DNA from: Polyangiaceae bacterium
Lineage (GTDB): Bacteria; Myxococcota_A; Polyangia; Polyangiales; Polyangiaceae
DNA: 64,000 bases
Direction: 5' to 3'
NCBI GenBank assembly: GCA_020633235.1
Contig: JACKEA010000003.1
Coordinates: forward strand, 496,001-560,000
Part shown: one piece after another, positions 17,063 through 26,051 of the stretch
Position numbering within the stretch: the stretch's first letter is position 1
Layout: each line of letters opens with the position of its first letter
Position numbers and translations under genes: made by a program
The notes under the pieces: generated by a model
Told to the model about the DNA's origin: nothing
The model's database searches: none
Seen by the model: only the letters and a program-made list of their open reading frames with translations

Positions 17063-18526
17063 TCAGGGGCTCGGCGCGAACGGCAGGATCGTCTTCAGAT
17101 CCTCGTCGTTGAACTTGAGCTGCAAGCCGAGGAAGTAGTCGCGCCGCGTGGGGCTCAAGATGTCGTCCACGCCCGCCAGGAGCCACAGGCGGGAAACGAA
17201 CTCGTAGCCGAGGGACACGCGCCAGCGCGGCAGCACGACCTCACCAAAGCCGAACAGGTCTTGCCGGAGCTCGAAGCGATCGTCGAACAAGAGCGTGTCG
17301 AGGCCGACGCCGCCGGTGGACTCCTTGATACCGAAGCGCCCCACGAACGGCCCCATGCGCTGGGCAAACTGCAGCGAGAAGCGGAACGCGTTGGTGGTGA
17401 CGGTGCGCACCTCGCGGTAGTGCGGCGGATCGTTCGGGTTGGTGGTGTCGACGTCGATCTGCTCGAAGCGCGTGAGGCCGCGCGGGTCGTTGACGATCTC
17501 GATGCTGTAGTACTTGTCCTCCCGTGGCTGGAGCCGGAGCTCCACGTAGCTCTTCACGGTGCTGGACAGGAACTGGTAGTCGGTGCGCAGAGCCACGATG
17601 GTCTGCAGCCGCGAGATGCCGCCGACGAAGTCGCCGACGTTCTCCGCCACCCCTTCCACCTCGTTGATGAGCTTGTCGTCCTTGGTCAGGCGGCCCAGGG
17701 TGCCTTCCCCGCGCTCGATGCGGCCGCTCACCTTGTCGATGTTGGAAAGCGCGCTCTCCAGGCTGCTACTGGCGCGATTGACCTTGTCGATGACCTGCCG
17801 AACCTCACCGGCGTCCGCTTCGCCCTTCTCGCCCTTGGCCAGGAGCTGGCGCACCTCTTTGGTGGTGACGCGGACGTTCTCCAGAATGCGATCGATCTGC
17901 GGCTCGCCCTTGGCAGTGATGGTCTCGACGTTGGTGAGGATGTTCTTGATGGACTGGCGGTTCTCACGAACCGTCTTGTTCAAGGCGTCCGTCACGTCCG
18001 CCAGGTTCTGAAGCGTGTCCTTGAGGTTCTCCTCGCCCTTCTTGGTGCCGATGGACCCGGCCAAGCTGTCCGCGACCTTCTTCACCTGCTTGGCGATGTC
18101 GGACACGTCCTTCAGGATCTCGTCCGTGGTGGCCGCTTCCACCACGGTCTGGATGCGATCTCCGTCTTCCAGCTGTGGCTTGCCCTCCGTGCCCGGCGCC
18201 AGGCTGAGGAAGTACTCGCCAAGCAAGCTGGAGGCGACCTTGGAGACGGCGGCGTCCTCGTACAGCGGAACGTCCGGACGGACGCGAATGTCGACGCGCG
18301 CCTTGCCGTCTTGCAGGCGGATGCTCTCCACCTGGCCCACGGGGATGCCGGCGATCTTGACCTGAGAGTTCTTGGCTACACCGGTGGCGTCCTTCATCAA
18401 CGCGTACACGACGTAGCCGTCCCGACCCGCGGCCTTCTTGGCCACGAATTGGTAGATCAGGATGGCGGCAACCGTGGTGACGACCGCGAAAACCCCGACC
18501 TTCGCTGCAGTCGAGAATCGGTTCAT
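17063..18526 (-). CDS. MCE/MlaD-family lipid-transport protein
   Basis: 487 residues from ATG 18526, immediately after an in-frame TAG. One N-terminal membrane anchor (KVGVFAVVTTVAAILIYQFVAKK) is followed by the MCE domain (~37-120: GYVVYALMKDATGVAKNSQVKIAGIPVGQVESI), a long helical coiled-coil region (~125-300) and a C-terminal beta region (~310-487) that looks outer-membrane-like. MlaD proteins form hexamers that shuttle phospholipids between membranes, usually with MlaE and MlaF, which are not in this window. The coiled coil plus beta region suggests a bridge spanning the periplasm. Confidence 0.88.
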   Translation of the reverse strand: MNRFSTAAKVGVFAVVTTVAAILIYQFVAKKAAGRDGYVVYALMKDATGVAKNSQVKIAGIPVGQVESIRLQDGKARVDIRVRPDVPLYEDAAVSKVASSLLGEYFLSLAPGTEGKPQLEDGDRIQTVVEAATTDEILKDVSDIAKQVKKVADSLAGSIGTKKGEENLKDTLQNLADVTDALNKTVRENRQSIKNILTNVETITAKGEPQIDRILENVRVTTKEVRQLLAKGEKGEADAGEVRQVIDKVNRASSSLESALSNIDKVSGRIERGEGTLGRLTKDDKLINEVEGVAENVGDFVGGISRLQTIVALRTDYQFLSSTVKSYVELRLQPREDKYYSIEIVNDPRGLTRFEQIDVDTTNPNDPPHYREVRTVTTNAFRFSLQFAQRMGPFVGRFGIKESTGGVGLDTLLFDDRFELRQDLFGFGEVVLPRWRVSLGYEFVSRLWLLAGVDDILSPTRRDYFLGLQLKFNDEDLKTILPFAPSP

Positions 18527-18652
18527 CTAGGGAAGGACCCGTCTGAGCGTACCAAGCGCGGCTCGGCGGGTCGACTTGCCGACGAATTTCGATGGGATAG
18601 GCCAAATATCGGGGTGTTGACGGGGCCCTCACAGAGCGCGAATGCTGGGCTC

Positions 18653-21157
18653 ATGACGGCCAGGTGGCTGCTGCTCGGAGCCTTGGGACTCGTGGGCTGT
18701 GGGGAAGACGAGCCGCTGCTGGTGGGCGGGCCGGTCTCGGACCTGGAGGTGGTGGCGCGCTCCGATGGTCGCGTCGACTTCCGCGAGCACGGTGCTGCTT
18801 CGGTGCTGGAAGGCGGCTGGGCGGAGGTCTTGGTGGAAGTGAACGGCAACGCCGAGACCATCGACACCCGCGGCTGCGGCGGCTGGGAACCGGAGCCCGA
18901 ACCCCCGAGCGCGGCGGCGTACTTCGCGGAGGCCACCGGGGCGCGACTCAGTTGCGAGCGCTCCGGCGTGCTCCTCACTTGGCGCGTGTGGCGAGATGCC
19001 CCGCACGAGATCGTGGTCGCAAAGCTCGGGGTCGAGAACCAGACCGGGAGCGAGGTTCGGGTGCTGCGGCTCACGCCACTGGTGGCGGCGGGAGAAGGCG
19101 CCGGGCTTCGGCTCGGTGATCCGGCGCGCCTTCGGATCTTGGACAACGGCTCCGACGTCGCCGGAGACGTGGACGTGAAGCTCCACTACGCCGACGAGAA
19201 GCGCAACGCGATCGTCGGTGCGCTGTTGCCCATCGAATCCCGAGGCGCGGTGGTCAGCAACTGGAGCCACGCCATCGACCAGCTCGACGACTCCAGGGCT
19301 TGGGTAGCCGGCAGCCTCGGGGTGGAGCGGTCCATTCCGACGCTGGGCACGGTGCTCTCGGAAGACGGAAACCTCGAGCTCTACGCCGACAACGCCTTGG
19401 ATTTCGACGGCAAGCGCCTCGCCGCCGGCGCCAGCGTGGACTCCGAAGCGATGTACTTCGCGCCGCTCACGACCAACGCCCAAGCGGGGCTCGAGAGCTA
19501 CGCCGACGCCATGGCCGCCTGGCTCGACTTCACGCCCTGGACGAAGCGCGACGGCGGCCGCCGGGTACCGAACGGTTGGAACAGCTGGGGCGGCGGCTCG
19601 GGCACCGGCGGCCTGGGCACGGACATCAACGAGACCAACATGGGCGAGAACCTGGAGGTGATGGCGCGCGAGCTCGCCCCCTTCGGCATCGACTACTTCC
19701 AGCTGGACGACGGCTACCAGCTGGCCGATGGCGACTGGTTTCCTCGACCGGACCGCTTCCCGGCGGGCATGGAGGCCTGGTCCAAGAAGGTGAAGGACAA
19801 GGGTCTGATCCCTGGGCTCTGGATCAGCGCCTTCACGGTGGACGACGGCTCCACACTGGCGAAAGAGCACCCGGAGCTGCTCGCGGATCCGAACGACAAC
19901 GTGCTCGGCGGCCTGTTCGATCCGGGCGGCGGCAAGCATGCCCTGGACCTGTCCAACGACGCCGCCCTGGATTGGTTGGCGGACACCATGAGCCGCTACA
20001 AGGACGACTGGGGCATGGGCTGGATCAAGCTGGATTTCGCCTATCTCGCCTTCGCCTACCGGCCCCGCCACGCGCCCGAGCTCACCAGCGTGGAGGTGTA
20101 CAAGCGCGCGATTCGGAAGTTCCGCGAGGTCTTGGGGGACGACGTGTTCTACCTGGGCATTGCGCTCATGGGCGTGAACTACGGCGTGGTCGATTCCATG
20201 CGCGTGACGCTGGACACGGAGCCCCGCTGGGAGGAGCCCGACCCGTTCATCCTGCTGGGGTCCGGCGGCAACTTCAAATCCTCCGTGAAGAGCGCCGCGC
20301 GGCGCTACTGGCTCCACGACCGCGTGTGGGAAAACCACGACGACCTGCTCTTCTTCCGTACCGACGAAAGCCAGCCCGAGCCGCAAGTGACCGAGGAAGA
20401 AGCCATCACCCTGGCATCGTTCATCGGCCTCAGCGGCTCGATCGTGAAGTTCGGCGAAGACCTTCGCACGCTCACTCCGGAGCAGATCCAGATCTGGCGC
20501 AAGCTGCTGCCGGTGTACGGCCCCTCCGCGCGGCCCCTGGATCTGTTCACGCGGATGTATCCCGAGCGCTGGGTGCTGGACGTGAACGGCACGCAAGCCG
20601 GGTCCGACGCGCGTTGGAAGGTGCTCGGTCTGTTCAACTGGGGAAGGAACTGGGACTACACAGCGAACGTCGTGCCGGAAGAGATGGACGACGCGACGCG
20701 GAGCTACACCGTGGAGCTGTCGGACCTGGGGCTGTCTCCGGCCCGGGACTACTTGGCCAGCGAGTTCTGGTCCGAGAGCTTCCTGGGCGTGGTGCGCGGC
20801 AGCCTCACCACGAGCGTGCCGGCTCACGGCCACCAAGTGATCGCGCTGCGGGAGAGCAGCGGGCACCCGCAATTTCTGGGGCACAACCGGCAGCTCACCC
20901 AGGGCGGCACGGACCTCGGCGAGGAAAGCTGGGACGCTGCGAGCAGGACCCTGACGTTGTCGTTCGACCTGGACCAAGGCTCGGCGGACGCCGTGCCCTT
21001 CGAGTACCGCTTCCGGGTGTACGTTCCGGAGGGCTACGCCTTCGCGAGCGCGAGCGCGGGGCAGGCGACGCAGAACGGACAGGTGGTGACCGTCGCGCTG
21101 ACGCCAAAGAGCCCGGGACGCCTGGACCTAGAGCTGGTCTTCGACGATGGCACTTAG
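18653..21157 (+). CDS. GH36-like alpha-galactosidase lipoprotein
   Basis: 834 residues from ATG 18653. The frame is open ~1.4 kb further upstream, but that stretch is antisense to the MCE gene. Lipobox LGLVGC (C16). An N-terminal beta-sandwich (~20-290) is followed by the (beta/alpha)8 catalytic barrel (~295-620), with RVPNGWNSWGGG, YFQLDDGYQLADGDW and the nucleophile motif WIKLDFAY (D461). The likely acid/base Asp is in the DTEPRW segment, and a C-terminal beta domain ends the protein. It should release terminal alpha-galactosyl residues outside the inner membrane. The exact substrate cannot be read from sequence. It overlaps the convergent DsbA-like gene by 30 bases. Confidence 0.85.
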   Translation: MTARWLLLGALGLVGCGEDEPLLVGGPVSDLEVVARSDGRVDFREHGAASVLEGGWAEVLVEVNGNAETIDTRGCGGWEPEPEPPSAAAYFAEATGARLSCERSGVLLTWRVWRDAPHEIVVAKLGVENQTGSEVRVLRLTPLVAAGEGAGLRLGDPARLRILDNGSDVAGDVDVKLHYADEKRNAIVGALLPIESRGAVVSNWSHAIDQLDDSRAWVAGSLGVERSIPTLGTVLSEDGNLELYADNALDFDGKRLAAGASVDSEAMYFAPLTTNAQAGLESYADAMAAWLDFTPWTKRDGGRRVPNGWNSWGGGSGTGGLGTDINETNMGENLEVMARELAPFGIDYFQLDDGYQLADGDWFPRPDRFPAGMEAWSKKVKDKGLIPGLWISAFTVDDGSTLAKEHPELLADPNDNVLGGLFDPGGGKHALDLSNDAALDWLADTMSRYKDDWGMGWIKLDFAYLAFAYRPRHAPELTSVEVYKRAIRKFREVLGDDVFYLGIALMGVNYGVVDSMRVTLDTEPRWEEPDPFILLGSGGNFKSSVKSAARRYWLHDRVWENHDDLLFFRTDESQPEPQVTEEEAITLASFIGLSGSIVKFGEDLRTLTPEQIQIWRKLLPVYGPSARPLDLFTRMYPERWVLDVNGTQAGSDARWKVLGLFNWGRNWDYTANVVPEEMDDATRSYTVELSDLGLSPARDYLASEFWSESFLGVVRGSLTTSVPAHGHQVIALRESSGHPQFLGHNRQLTQGGTDLGEESWDAASRTLTLSFDLDQGSADAVPFEYRFRVYVPEGYAFASASAGQATQNGQVVTVALTPKSPGRLDLELVFDDGT

Positions 21158-21715
21158 CTCGTCGTAGCCGTAGCCGCCCACGAACGCGTCGGGGCCGATC
21201 AGGAACGTCGGCACGCCGAAGCCCGGTATCGAGAGCGACGCGATCTCGCGCTTGTCCCGGGCCACGTCCTTCGCGTGCACGCCCAACTCCAGCGCGCGGC
21301 TCATGCGGCGCTCGTCCACGCCGAAAGCGCTCGCGTAGCGGATGAGGCTCGGGCCATCCAGGGCGTCCTGGTGTGCAAACAGGACGTCGTGATAGCGCCA
21401 GAAGGTTTCGTCTCCCTTCTGTGCCCGCACCTCCAGCGCCGCCTCGGCGGCGAGCTGAGCGTTCAGGTGACTCTTCAGCGGGAAGTTCCGCCACACCAGG
21501 GCGATGCGATCGCCGTAGCGCTGCATGAGGCGATCCACGTCCGGCGCCACGTCGGCGCAGAACGGACACTGGAAGTCGCCCACTTCCTGCACCACCAACT
21601 GGGGCTGGCGGCTGCCCTTGAGCGGGAGGTTCGGCGGAATGTCGGCGGTTCTGACGGGCATGCACGCGGCGCCGCCGAGGGCCGACAGCGCAGCCAAGAG
21701 CTCCCGTCGATTCAT
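21128..21715 (-). CDS. DsbA/thioredoxin-like disulfide oxidoreductase, exported
   Basis: 195 residues. The N-terminus MNRRELLAALSALGGAAC reads like a twin-arginine or lipoprotein signal. A DsbA-type thioredoxin fold follows, with active-site motif DFQCPFCADV (C50, C53), the DsbA helical insert and the cis-Pro loop GVPTFLIG. Such proteins oxidise or isomerise disulfides in exported proteins, which fits the many Cys-rich surface proteins of the window. No DsbB partner is nearby. Confidence 0.88.
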   Translation of the reverse strand: MNRRELLAALSALGGAACMPVRTADIPPNLPLKGSRQPQLVVQEVGDFQCPFCADVAPDVDRLMQRYGDRIALVWRNFPLKSHLNAQLAAEAALEVRAQKGDETFWRYHDVLFAHQDALDGPSLIRYASAFGVDERRMSRALELGVHAKDVARDKREIASLSIPGFGVPTFLIGPDAFVGGYGYDELSAIVEDQL

Positions 21716-21751
21716 GGCGAGCCCACTATAGCGCCGCTATGCTTCGTCACC

Positions 21752-22954
21752 ATGCGCTGGGCCGTCGCTTGCCTGTTCCTGGTGGCGTGTGCCCCCGCGC
21801 CGAAGGTCGTGTCGCGGGCCCCGAAGCCGGCGCCAGCGCCGGTGCCCGCCCTCGAGGAGCCGCCCGTCGCGCACCCCTACGTGTGGGCGGACGCGACCAG
21901 CGCGCCGTCCCCGGCGGACGCACCCGACGGGCTGGCCGCAAGGCTCGTGGCGAGCTGCGATGGCGCAGACGCCGCGCTTGCGGCCGCTGCCGCGCGGCTC
22001 TCGGATGCCCTCGCCGAAGGTGAAGCGCCACCGGACAGCGCCGAGCTCACCTTCGCCCTGCGCACCGCCGGCGCGCCCCACGTGTGGCCGCGAGTGTGGA
22101 CGCTCTCCGGCGGACGCATCGACGACGATGACGCGACGTCGCGCGCCGAGCGGTGGCTCGCGGGGTTGCCCAAGAGCGGCAAGCGGCTGTGCGGGGCGGC
22201 CGTGTCCCATGGCGCCTCGGGCGACGCCGTCGCGCTGATGACCAGCGACTCCCTCGCGGACCTGGACCCCATCCCGACGCGGGTGCGCCACGGCCAATGG
22301 CTCACGGTGCAGGCGCGGCTCACGGTGCCGGCCAGCGCCGCCAAGATCGTGGTGCTCGGTCCGAGCGGCGCGCCGAAGCCGATCCCGACCACGTTTCACG
22401 CGGGCGTGGTGCGGGGGAGCTTCAGTCCGGACCAGGCGGGCGGCTGGTTGGTGCAGGTTCTGGCGGATACCGAGCGCGGGCCACGCCCAGTCGCCGAGGC
22501 CCTGACGTACGCCGACCAGGCGCCGCCTCGGGGCTTCCATCTCCATCCCGCGCCGGGGGAGGACGCGGGGGCGAGCCTGGAGGACGACGCCGCCGCATTG
22601 GTCCGGATGATCAACGCCGCGCGGCAGAGCGAAGGCCTCGCTCCCCTCGCGCGGGACCCGCGGCTGGATGCCGTGGCCGAACGCCAAGCGCGCGCCATGG
22701 CCAAGGCGAAGATGTTGGCGCACGACGTCGGCGAGGGCGGCGCCAAGGAGCGCATCGAAGCCGCGGTGACGCCCCGCGCCTTCGGCGAGAACATCGCGCG
22801 CGCCACGTCCGTCCCGCGGGCCCACCGCGCCATCTGGGCCAGTCCGTCCCACCGACAGAACCTGCTCACTGCGGACTACGACAGCATCGGCATCGGCGTG
22901 GTCCGGGCCCCGGGGACGGTGTGGGCCTGCGAAATCTTCGCGGACTTTCGCTGA
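21752..22954 (+). CDS. CAP/SCP-domain lipoprotein
   Basis: 400 residues from ATG 21752; the frame is open further upstream, antisense to the dsbA-like gene. Lipobox FLVAC (C13) is followed by an Ala/Pro-rich linker. A middle domain (~55-250) is unrecognised and includes a beta-strand portion around VTVPASAAKIVVLGPSG. The C-terminal CAP domain (~265-400) shows LVRMINAARQSEGLAPLARDP, the H of KMLAHDVGEGG, GENIARA, HRAIWASPSHRQNLL and IGIGVV. Bacterial CAP proteins are secreted or surface-bound and mostly of unknown activity. No active-site function can be asserted. Confidence 0.85.
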   Translation: MRWAVACLFLVACAPAPKVVSRAPKPAPAPVPALEEPPVAHPYVWADATSAPSPADAPDGLAARLVASCDGADAALAAAAARLSDALAEGEAPPDSAELTFALRTAGAPHVWPRVWTLSGGRIDDDDATSRAERWLAGLPKSGKRLCGAAVSHGASGDAVALMTSDSLADLDPIPTRVRHGQWLTVQARLTVPASAAKIVVLGPSGAPKPIPTTFHAGVVRGSFSPDQAGGWLVQVLADTERGPRPVAEALTYADQAPPRGFHLHPAPGEDAGASLEDDAAALVRMINAARQSEGLAPLARDPRLDAVAERQARAMAKAKMLAHDVGEGGAKERIEAAVTPRAFGENIARATSVPRAHRAIWASPSHRQNLLTADYDSIGIGVVRAPGTVWACEIFADFR

Positions 22955-23020
22955 GCTGGCGGGCTCGCCCCGTTGTGCTTTCAATGCCGCGGGGCTCGGG
23001 GTACTTTCCGTGCCGTGCGG

Positions 23021-24748
23021 ATGCTCCCTCCCTCGCCCCGTTACTCCCGTAAAATCTCGTTTTCCGCCTGCTTGATCGGCGTCGTCACCGCCGCCTTGGC
23101 GTTGCTCTGGGCGCCGCGCCCGGCCGCCGCTCAATCGCGGACGTTCTACTTGGATCGCGCGCAGATCTCGGGACAGCCGGATGACGGTTTCATGGTCTGG
23201 CGCCCGTACCTCCACGACAAGACGCGCTTCTACGGCATGGCCGCCCTCGGCTACACGCTGAACCCCCTGCGCAACGAGACCGTGGTGGAAGGCTCGCGCA
23301 CGCAGCAGCGCGTGGAAAACCCCGTCAAGCATCAGCTCATCACCTATTTGAGCGCGGGGATGGAGCTCGCCGGCCGCGCCAGCTTCAACGTCGCCCTCCC
23401 GGTGGCCGTGTATCAGGTCACCGGCGAGGATCCTCAGCGCTACGGCGTGGGCGGAGGCTTGGCCGCGAAGAAGGTCGCAGCCCACGACCTGCGGCTCGAC
23501 TCCCGGGTCAAGGCCTACGAGTCCGACAATCGCAAGTTCCGCCTCGGCTTCGGCGGCGCGTTGTGGGTCAAGACCGGGGATCCCGAGAGCTACACCAGCG
23601 ACGATCAATCCACCGGCATGCTGTACGGCTCCGGAGAGTACGACTTCGGCAAGCTGCTCATCTCCGGCATGGTCGGGCCCCACTTCCGCCCCAACCGCAG
23701 CATCGGTGGCAACGCTGGCGCACTGTTCTTGGGCTCGGAGCTGCGTTGGGCCTTCGGCGCTTACATCCCCTTGCGTGATGGCCGCATTCGCCTCGGCGGC
23801 GAGCTGTGGGGCACCACCGGCATCAAATCGGTAGAAGGTCACAGCACCTTCTTCGGCTCCCGCAACACGGACTTGGAGTGGCTGGCGCAGGCCCGCTTCG
23901 CCATCGGTCAGAAACGGCACACCTGGGCCATGGCCGGCGCCGGCACACGCCTGATGACGGGCTACGGCGCGCCGGACGTGCGCGTGCTCGTGAGCATCGG
24001 CCATTGGTTCACGCTGTCGGACAAGGAGCCGCCCTCGCCGGCCCGCAAGGTGACGGTGGTCCCGGACGTGGACGACTACGCCAAGGACACCGACGGCGAC
24101 GGCTACCCCGACGACATCGACAAGTGCCCCACCATCCCCGAGGACGGCAAGCAGCCGGAGCCTACGGACGGCTGCCCCGCGGGCTCGGATCGCGATGGCG
24201 ACGGCATCCCGGACGCGGCAGACGCCTGCCCCGACGTGCCCGAGGACAAGGACGGCGTGGAAGACTCCGACGGCTGCCCGGAGGAGGACGCGGACAACGA
24301 CACCATCCCGGACACCGAGGACAAGTGCCCGACGGAGCCGGGTCCCCGCAACAAGATCGCCGAGAAGAACGGCTGCCCGAGCCTCACCCGGGTCACGGAA
24401 GAGGGCGAGGTCGCCCTGCTCGAGCCCATCCAGTTCGAGACCGGCAAGGCCAAGATCAAGGCCGTGAGCTTCCCGATCCTGGACGAGGTCGTGACGCTGA
24501 TGAAGGCGCGCGGAAACCTGCGTCTCGGCGTCTACGGCCACACCGACAGCGTGGGCAGCGACGCCATGAACATGAAGCTCAGCAAGGACCGCGCGGCTTC
24601 CTGCGTGCGCTACCTGGTGGGCAAGGGCATCAAGAAGAGCCGCCTCGAGTCCGAGGGCTTCGGCGAGACCAAGCCCATCGACACCAACGACACGCCCGCC
24701 GGTCGCGCCAAGAACCGCCGCGTCGAGTTCAAGATCCTGAGCGAATAG
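23021..24748 (+). CDS. OmpA-family outer-membrane protein with thrombospondin type-3 repeats
   Basis: 575 residues from ATG 23021; a GTG lies six bases upstream. A signal peptide (~1-39, ending RPAAAQS) precedes a beta-barrel region (~45-335). Calcium-binding thrombospondin type-3-like repeats follow (~350-450: DTDGDGYPDDIDKCP, DRDGDGIPDAADACP, EDADNDTIPDTEDKCP). The C-terminal OmpA peptidoglycan-binding domain (~465-575) carries YGHTDSVGSDAMNMKLSKDR and NRRVEFKI. It tethers the outer membrane to peptidoglycan. TSP3 linkers before OmpA domains are common in myxobacteria and Bacteroidota. Confidence 0.92.
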   Translation: MLPPSPRYSRKISFSACLIGVVTAALALLWAPRPAAAQSRTFYLDRAQISGQPDDGFMVWRPYLHDKTRFYGMAALGYTLNPLRNETVVEGSRTQQRVENPVKHQLITYLSAGMELAGRASFNVALPVAVYQVTGEDPQRYGVGGGLAAKKVAAHDLRLDSRVKAYESDNRKFRLGFGGALWVKTGDPESYTSDDQSTGMLYGSGEYDFGKLLISGMVGPHFRPNRSIGGNAGALFLGSELRWAFGAYIPLRDGRIRLGGELWGTTGIKSVEGHSTFFGSRNTDLEWLAQARFAIGQKRHTWAMAGAGTRLMTGYGAPDVRVLVSIGHWFTLSDKEPPSPARKVTVVPDVDDYAKDTDGDGYPDDIDKCPTIPEDGKQPEPTDGCPAGSDRDGDGIPDAADACPDVPEDKDGVEDSDGCPEEDADNDTIPDTEDKCPTEPGPRNKIAEKNGCPSLTRVTEEGEVALLEPIQFETGKAKIKAVSFPILDEVVTLMKARGNLRLGVYGHTDSVGSDAMNMKLSKDRAASCVRYLVGKGIKKSRLESEGFGETKPIDTNDTPAGRAKNRRVEFKILSE

Positions 24749-24751
24749 CTA

Positions 24752-25621
24752 CTACTGCCCTTCGTCGCCTGTCGGCTTGTCGGCAGGCGACGGGACTTCG
24801 GCGAGCGCACGCCGCTCGCTGCAGGTCATGGGCACGCTCACGGCGCCGCTCCGCTTGAGCCGTAACATGCCCAGGTGGTCGAGCAGCTCGGCCGTCATCA
24901 ACAGGTGCTGGTTCACCCGCACCTCGAGCGGTTGGTGGTTCTTCGTCGTCTCCAGGATCAGCGAGGAGATGCCCAGCTGTTCCTGAGCCGCACGCACCAA
25001 GCTGCCCCGCACCGGCGGTCGGAGCAATGCGAAGCGTCGCTCCCGCTCGGGAATCGTGACGTTCACGGCCTTCACCAAACGGCGCGCCACCCGCTCCCCT
25101 GCGTCCGACGGATAGTAGAGCACGGAGCTGCCCACGCTCTTCTTGTTGTGCCGATGGAAGTCGTACCCTTCGTGAAGGTCGATCACGTAGTCCGGCTGGA
25201 GCTCGTGGATGGCCGCCCACAGCGCCCGTGCCAGGGTGCCCCGGGGCGCGTCACCCGGGTGCCGCGGGAAGTTCCGGTTCAGATCCGAGAATTGCGTCTT
25301 CGGTGCGCGCCGCGTGCCACGCGCCAGCGCGGGAACGTTCGTGCGCGGGATGATCACCAGCCGCCCGCGGGCGATGTTGAAGCAACGCATCTCTTCCGCG
25401 GCGCCCACGCCGGCCCGCTCGTCCCCGTGCACTCCGCCGAGGATCATCACCGTGGGGCCATCAGCGATGCCTTCCACGACGTACACCGGCGTCTCCCAGC
25501 GAGTGCCCGTCGCCACCCGGCTCACTTCCCGTGGCTCCTCTTCCCCCGCGGCGGGCGCCGCCGCAAGACCGAGCACCAAAGCCAGCGCCGTCGGAACAGA
25601 GCGCTGAGCAGAACTCACCAC
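24752..25621 (-). CDS. Exported succinylglutamate desuccinylase/aspartoacylase-like (M14-type) hydrolase
   Basis: 289 residues from one of two consecutive GTG codons. Signal peptide ALALVLGLAAAPAAG. Zinc-ligand motif GGVHGDERAG (H65, E68), R/N pair in DLNRNFPR, third ligand in YVIDLHEGYDF (H150), and likely catalytic Glu in SLILETTKN. This is the AstE/AspA/M14 carboxypeptidase fold. An exported protein of this type more likely trims peptides or peptidoglycan-derived amides than acts in arginine catabolism. It is convergent with the OmpA gene, stops three bases apart. Confidence 0.78.
   Translation of the reverse strand: MVSSAQRSVPTALALVLGLAAAPAAGEEEPREVSRVATGTRWETPVYVVEGIADGPTVMILGGVHGDERAGVGAAEEMRCFNIARGRLVIIPRTNVPALARGTRRAPKTQFSDLNRNFPRHPGDAPRGTLARALWAAIHELQPDYVIDLHEGYDFHRHNKKSVGSSVLYYPSDAGERVARRLVKAVNVTIPERERRFALLRPPVRGSLVRAAQEQLGISSLILETTKNHQPLEVRVNQHLLMTAELLDHLGMLRLKRSGAVSVPMTCSERRALAEVPSPADKPTGDEGQ
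24763..24792. terminator. Hairpin overlapping the hydrolase 3' end, possible bidirectional terminator
   Basis: CGTCGCCTG (24763-24771) pairs perfectly with CAGGCGACG (24784-24792) around a 12-base loop, 14 bases downstream of the OmpA stop. No clear T-tract follows, and it lies inside the hydrolase coding end, so the function is uncertain. Confidence 0.3.
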
Positions 25622-25691
25622 GAGCCCAGGGTAGCGCGTCAGGGCGACACGTCGAGAACGTGCGTTACTTCGAGCCCTGACAGAATCAGAT

Positions 25692-25742
25692 TGTTGGTGC
25701 GGCGCGGTCTCCGTCAGGGACGGGCATCGCGCCGTACCAACA
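25692..25742. repeat. REP-like element, copy D: complete 51-bp nested palindrome
   Basis: Outer arms of 15 bases, TGTTGGTGCGGCGCG (25692-25706) and CGCGCCGTACCAACA (25728-25742), pair with one G-T mismatch. Inside is a second stem CCGTC/GACGG with a three-base loop. It lies 8 bases after the rpmG stop. It could also act as an RNA hairpin ending rpmG transcription, but no T-tract follows it on the minus strand. Confidence 0.75.
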
Positions 25743-25750
25743 CCCAGGCC

Positions 25751-25918
25751 TCACTTGCTGTGAGGCGGCATCTTGGCTTCTTTGAAGACCACGTGCTGGC
25801 GAACCTTGGGATCGTACTTCTTGATCTCCATCTTCGCCGTCTGGGTGCGCTTGTTCTTCTTCGTGTAGTACGTGTAGCCGGTACCGGCCGTCGACACGAG
25901 GCGGATGTTGTCTCGCAT
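25751..25918 (-). CDS. rpmG: Ribosomal protein bL33, zinc-free form
   Basis: 55 residues: MRDNIRLVSTAGTGYTYYTK, then KNKRTQTAKMEIKKYDPKVR and QHVVFKEAKMPPHSK. Ordering and length match bL33. The two CxxC zinc-binding pairs of the ancestral form are absent, so this is the C-minus paralog, expected to be favoured under zinc limitation or used constitutively. A possible promoter is TTGCAC (25951-25956, minus strand) with TACGCG 17 bases on, which would give a very short leader. It stands alone; secE/nusG or rpmB are not adjacent. Confidence 0.95.
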   Translation of the reverse strand: MRDNIRLVSTAGTGYTYYTKKNKRTQTAKMEIKKYDPKVRQHVVFKEAKMPPHSK

Positions 25919-26051
25919 GGGCCGGTGCGCGTAACACGGGGCAATCCCTCGTGCAAGCTCGGCGACGGCGGGGTGACGCTTGGCAGGGGGCTCTCGGCCG
26001 AGTTTGGCTATCCTGGGCCGGACCGAGGGCCGGGGAGCAAGGAGCGGAGCC

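Noticed and set aside
17261..18652. Open frame extending the alpha-galactosidase upstream by 464 codons
   Set aside because: It is antisense to the well-supported MCE/MlaD gene; high GC removes stop codons. The lipobox at ATG 18653 marks the true start.
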